A stretch of 64,000 bases of DNA from Pseudomonas asuensis (GTDB lineage Bacteria > Pseudomonadota > Gammaproteobacteria > Pseudomonadales > Pseudomonadaceae). Location: positions 638,039 through 702,038 of the forward strand of contig NZ_BMNW01000001.1 in NCBI RefSeq assembly GCF_014646755.1, in the 5' to 3' direction. The notes under the pieces are model-generated. The model was not told where the DNA came from. It worked only from the letters and a program-made list of their open reading frames with translations, and searched no databases. This document shows, piece by piece, positions 63,726 to 64,000 of this stretch (the stretch's first letter is position 1; the number at the start of each line of letters is the position of its first letter). The position numbers were made by a program, and so were the translations under genes.

Positions 63726-64000
63726 TTACTTCAATTCATACAAACCAGTATAGGTGGCCGAGGCTATTTGATTCAGGTGCGTCATGAACCGTGCTACCGC
63801 ATTGGTAGCATCTGCGGGCACAGGCAGGTTCTCTACTGCCAGCGCATGAACCTGAAAGATATAGCGATGCGGCTTATCACCTTTAGGCGGCGCTGCACCG
63901 CCAAACCCCACGGTCCCGTAGTCATTGCGCAACTGCAATGCGCCCGCTGGCAGCAAGTTCCCATCTGCGCGGCCAGCACCTTCCTGTAGCTCCATGACAT
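63726..64000 (-). CDS. YbhB/YbcL-type PEBP family protein (C-terminal part; cut by the window edge)
   Basis: About 91 residues of the C-terminal half are visible; the frame continues past the window end, so the internal Met at 63995 is not the start. NDYGTVGFGGAAPPKGDKPHRYIFQVHAL is the conserved ligand-pocket region of bacterial phosphatidylethanolamine-binding (Raf-kinase-inhibitor-like) proteins, which are usually about 160-190 aa. The bacterial role is poorly known. It converges with the hydrolase gene and ends in a probable terminator. Confidence 0.88.
   Translation of the reverse strand, partial: VMELQEGAGRADGNLLPAGALQLRNDYGTVGFGGAAPPKGDKPHRYIFQVHALAVENLPVPADATNAVARFMTHLNQIASATYTGLYELK

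Overview
The window is a stretch of chromosomal core genome from a member of the Pseudomonadaceae. The gene order ilvE-glnE / aceE-aceF-dipA / rlmJ / nhaP2-mscK-selO / hemE-gltD-gltB / damX-like-aroB-aroK-pilQPONM / ponA / maeB / rpmE / priA-argS-ftsN-like-hslVU / DUF971 / ubiE-ubiJ-ubiB-hisI-hisE-tatABC-rsmE / opgGH / dtd-pip follows, from memory, the order of the P. aeruginosa PAO1 region around PA5013-PA5080. Base composition by eye is in the mid-50s % GC, lower than most Pseudomonas, and several segments found in PAO1 are absent (msrA, an acyl-CoA dehydrogenase, the pha polyhydroxyalkanoate cluster, and the genes between rsmE and opgH). A low-GC Pseudomonas, for example the P. luteola group, is my best guess; the species is not established.

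Layout. 1-8.9 kb: branched-chain aminotransferase and glutamine synthetase adenylyltransferase on the minus strand, divergent from the pyruvate dehydrogenase genes aceEF, which end in a strong terminator. 9-12 kb: the c-di-GMP phosphodiesterase DipA, preceded by a leader with a perfect 25-nt palindrome. 12-20 kb: RlmJ, a K+/H+ antiporter, a giant MscK-type mechanosensitive channel and the AMPylating pseudokinase SelO, i.e. mostly osmotic and redox stress functions. 19.6-22.4 kb: a LysR regulator divergent from an MFS exporter across an operator-like palindrome, then an unknown 78-aa gene with a long upstream inverted repeat. 22.4-29.6 kb: hemE and glutamate synthase (gltBD). 29.8-38 kb: one long minus-strand run, pilMNOPQ (type IV pilus alignment complex and secretin), aroK, aroB and an AAA+/SPOR protein. 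38-49.6 kb: ponA, maeB, rpmE, priA, argS, a FtsN-like SPOR protein and the HslVU protease. 49.7-56.5 kb: DUF971 protein, a PHA-granule-associated family protein left without a pha cluster, ubiquinone genes, the last-steps histidine pair, the Tat translocase and rsmE. 56.5-64 kb: osmoregulated periplasmic glucan synthesis (opgGH), D-aminoacyl-tRNA deacylase, prolyl iminopeptidase, an orphan lipoprotein, a nicotinamidase-like hydrolase and the 3' part of a PEBP-family gene cut by the window edge.

How the genes work together. Carbon and nitrogen entry (AceEF, MaeB, GltBD, GlnE, IlvE), cell-envelope work (PonA, two SPOR proteins, OpgGH, TatABC, PilMNOPQ, MscK) and translation (ArgS, RpmE, RlmJ, RsmE, Dtd) dominate. 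I see no tRNA or rRNA gene, insertion sequence, prophage, integron or CRISPR array. I found no convincing new multigene system. The items most worth a second look are non-coding palindromes and hairpins (upstream of aceE, dipA, the LysR/MFS pair and the 78-aa gene), the 0.5-kb gene-free stretch between maeB and rpmE, the three-lipoyl AceF, and the missing pha cluster.
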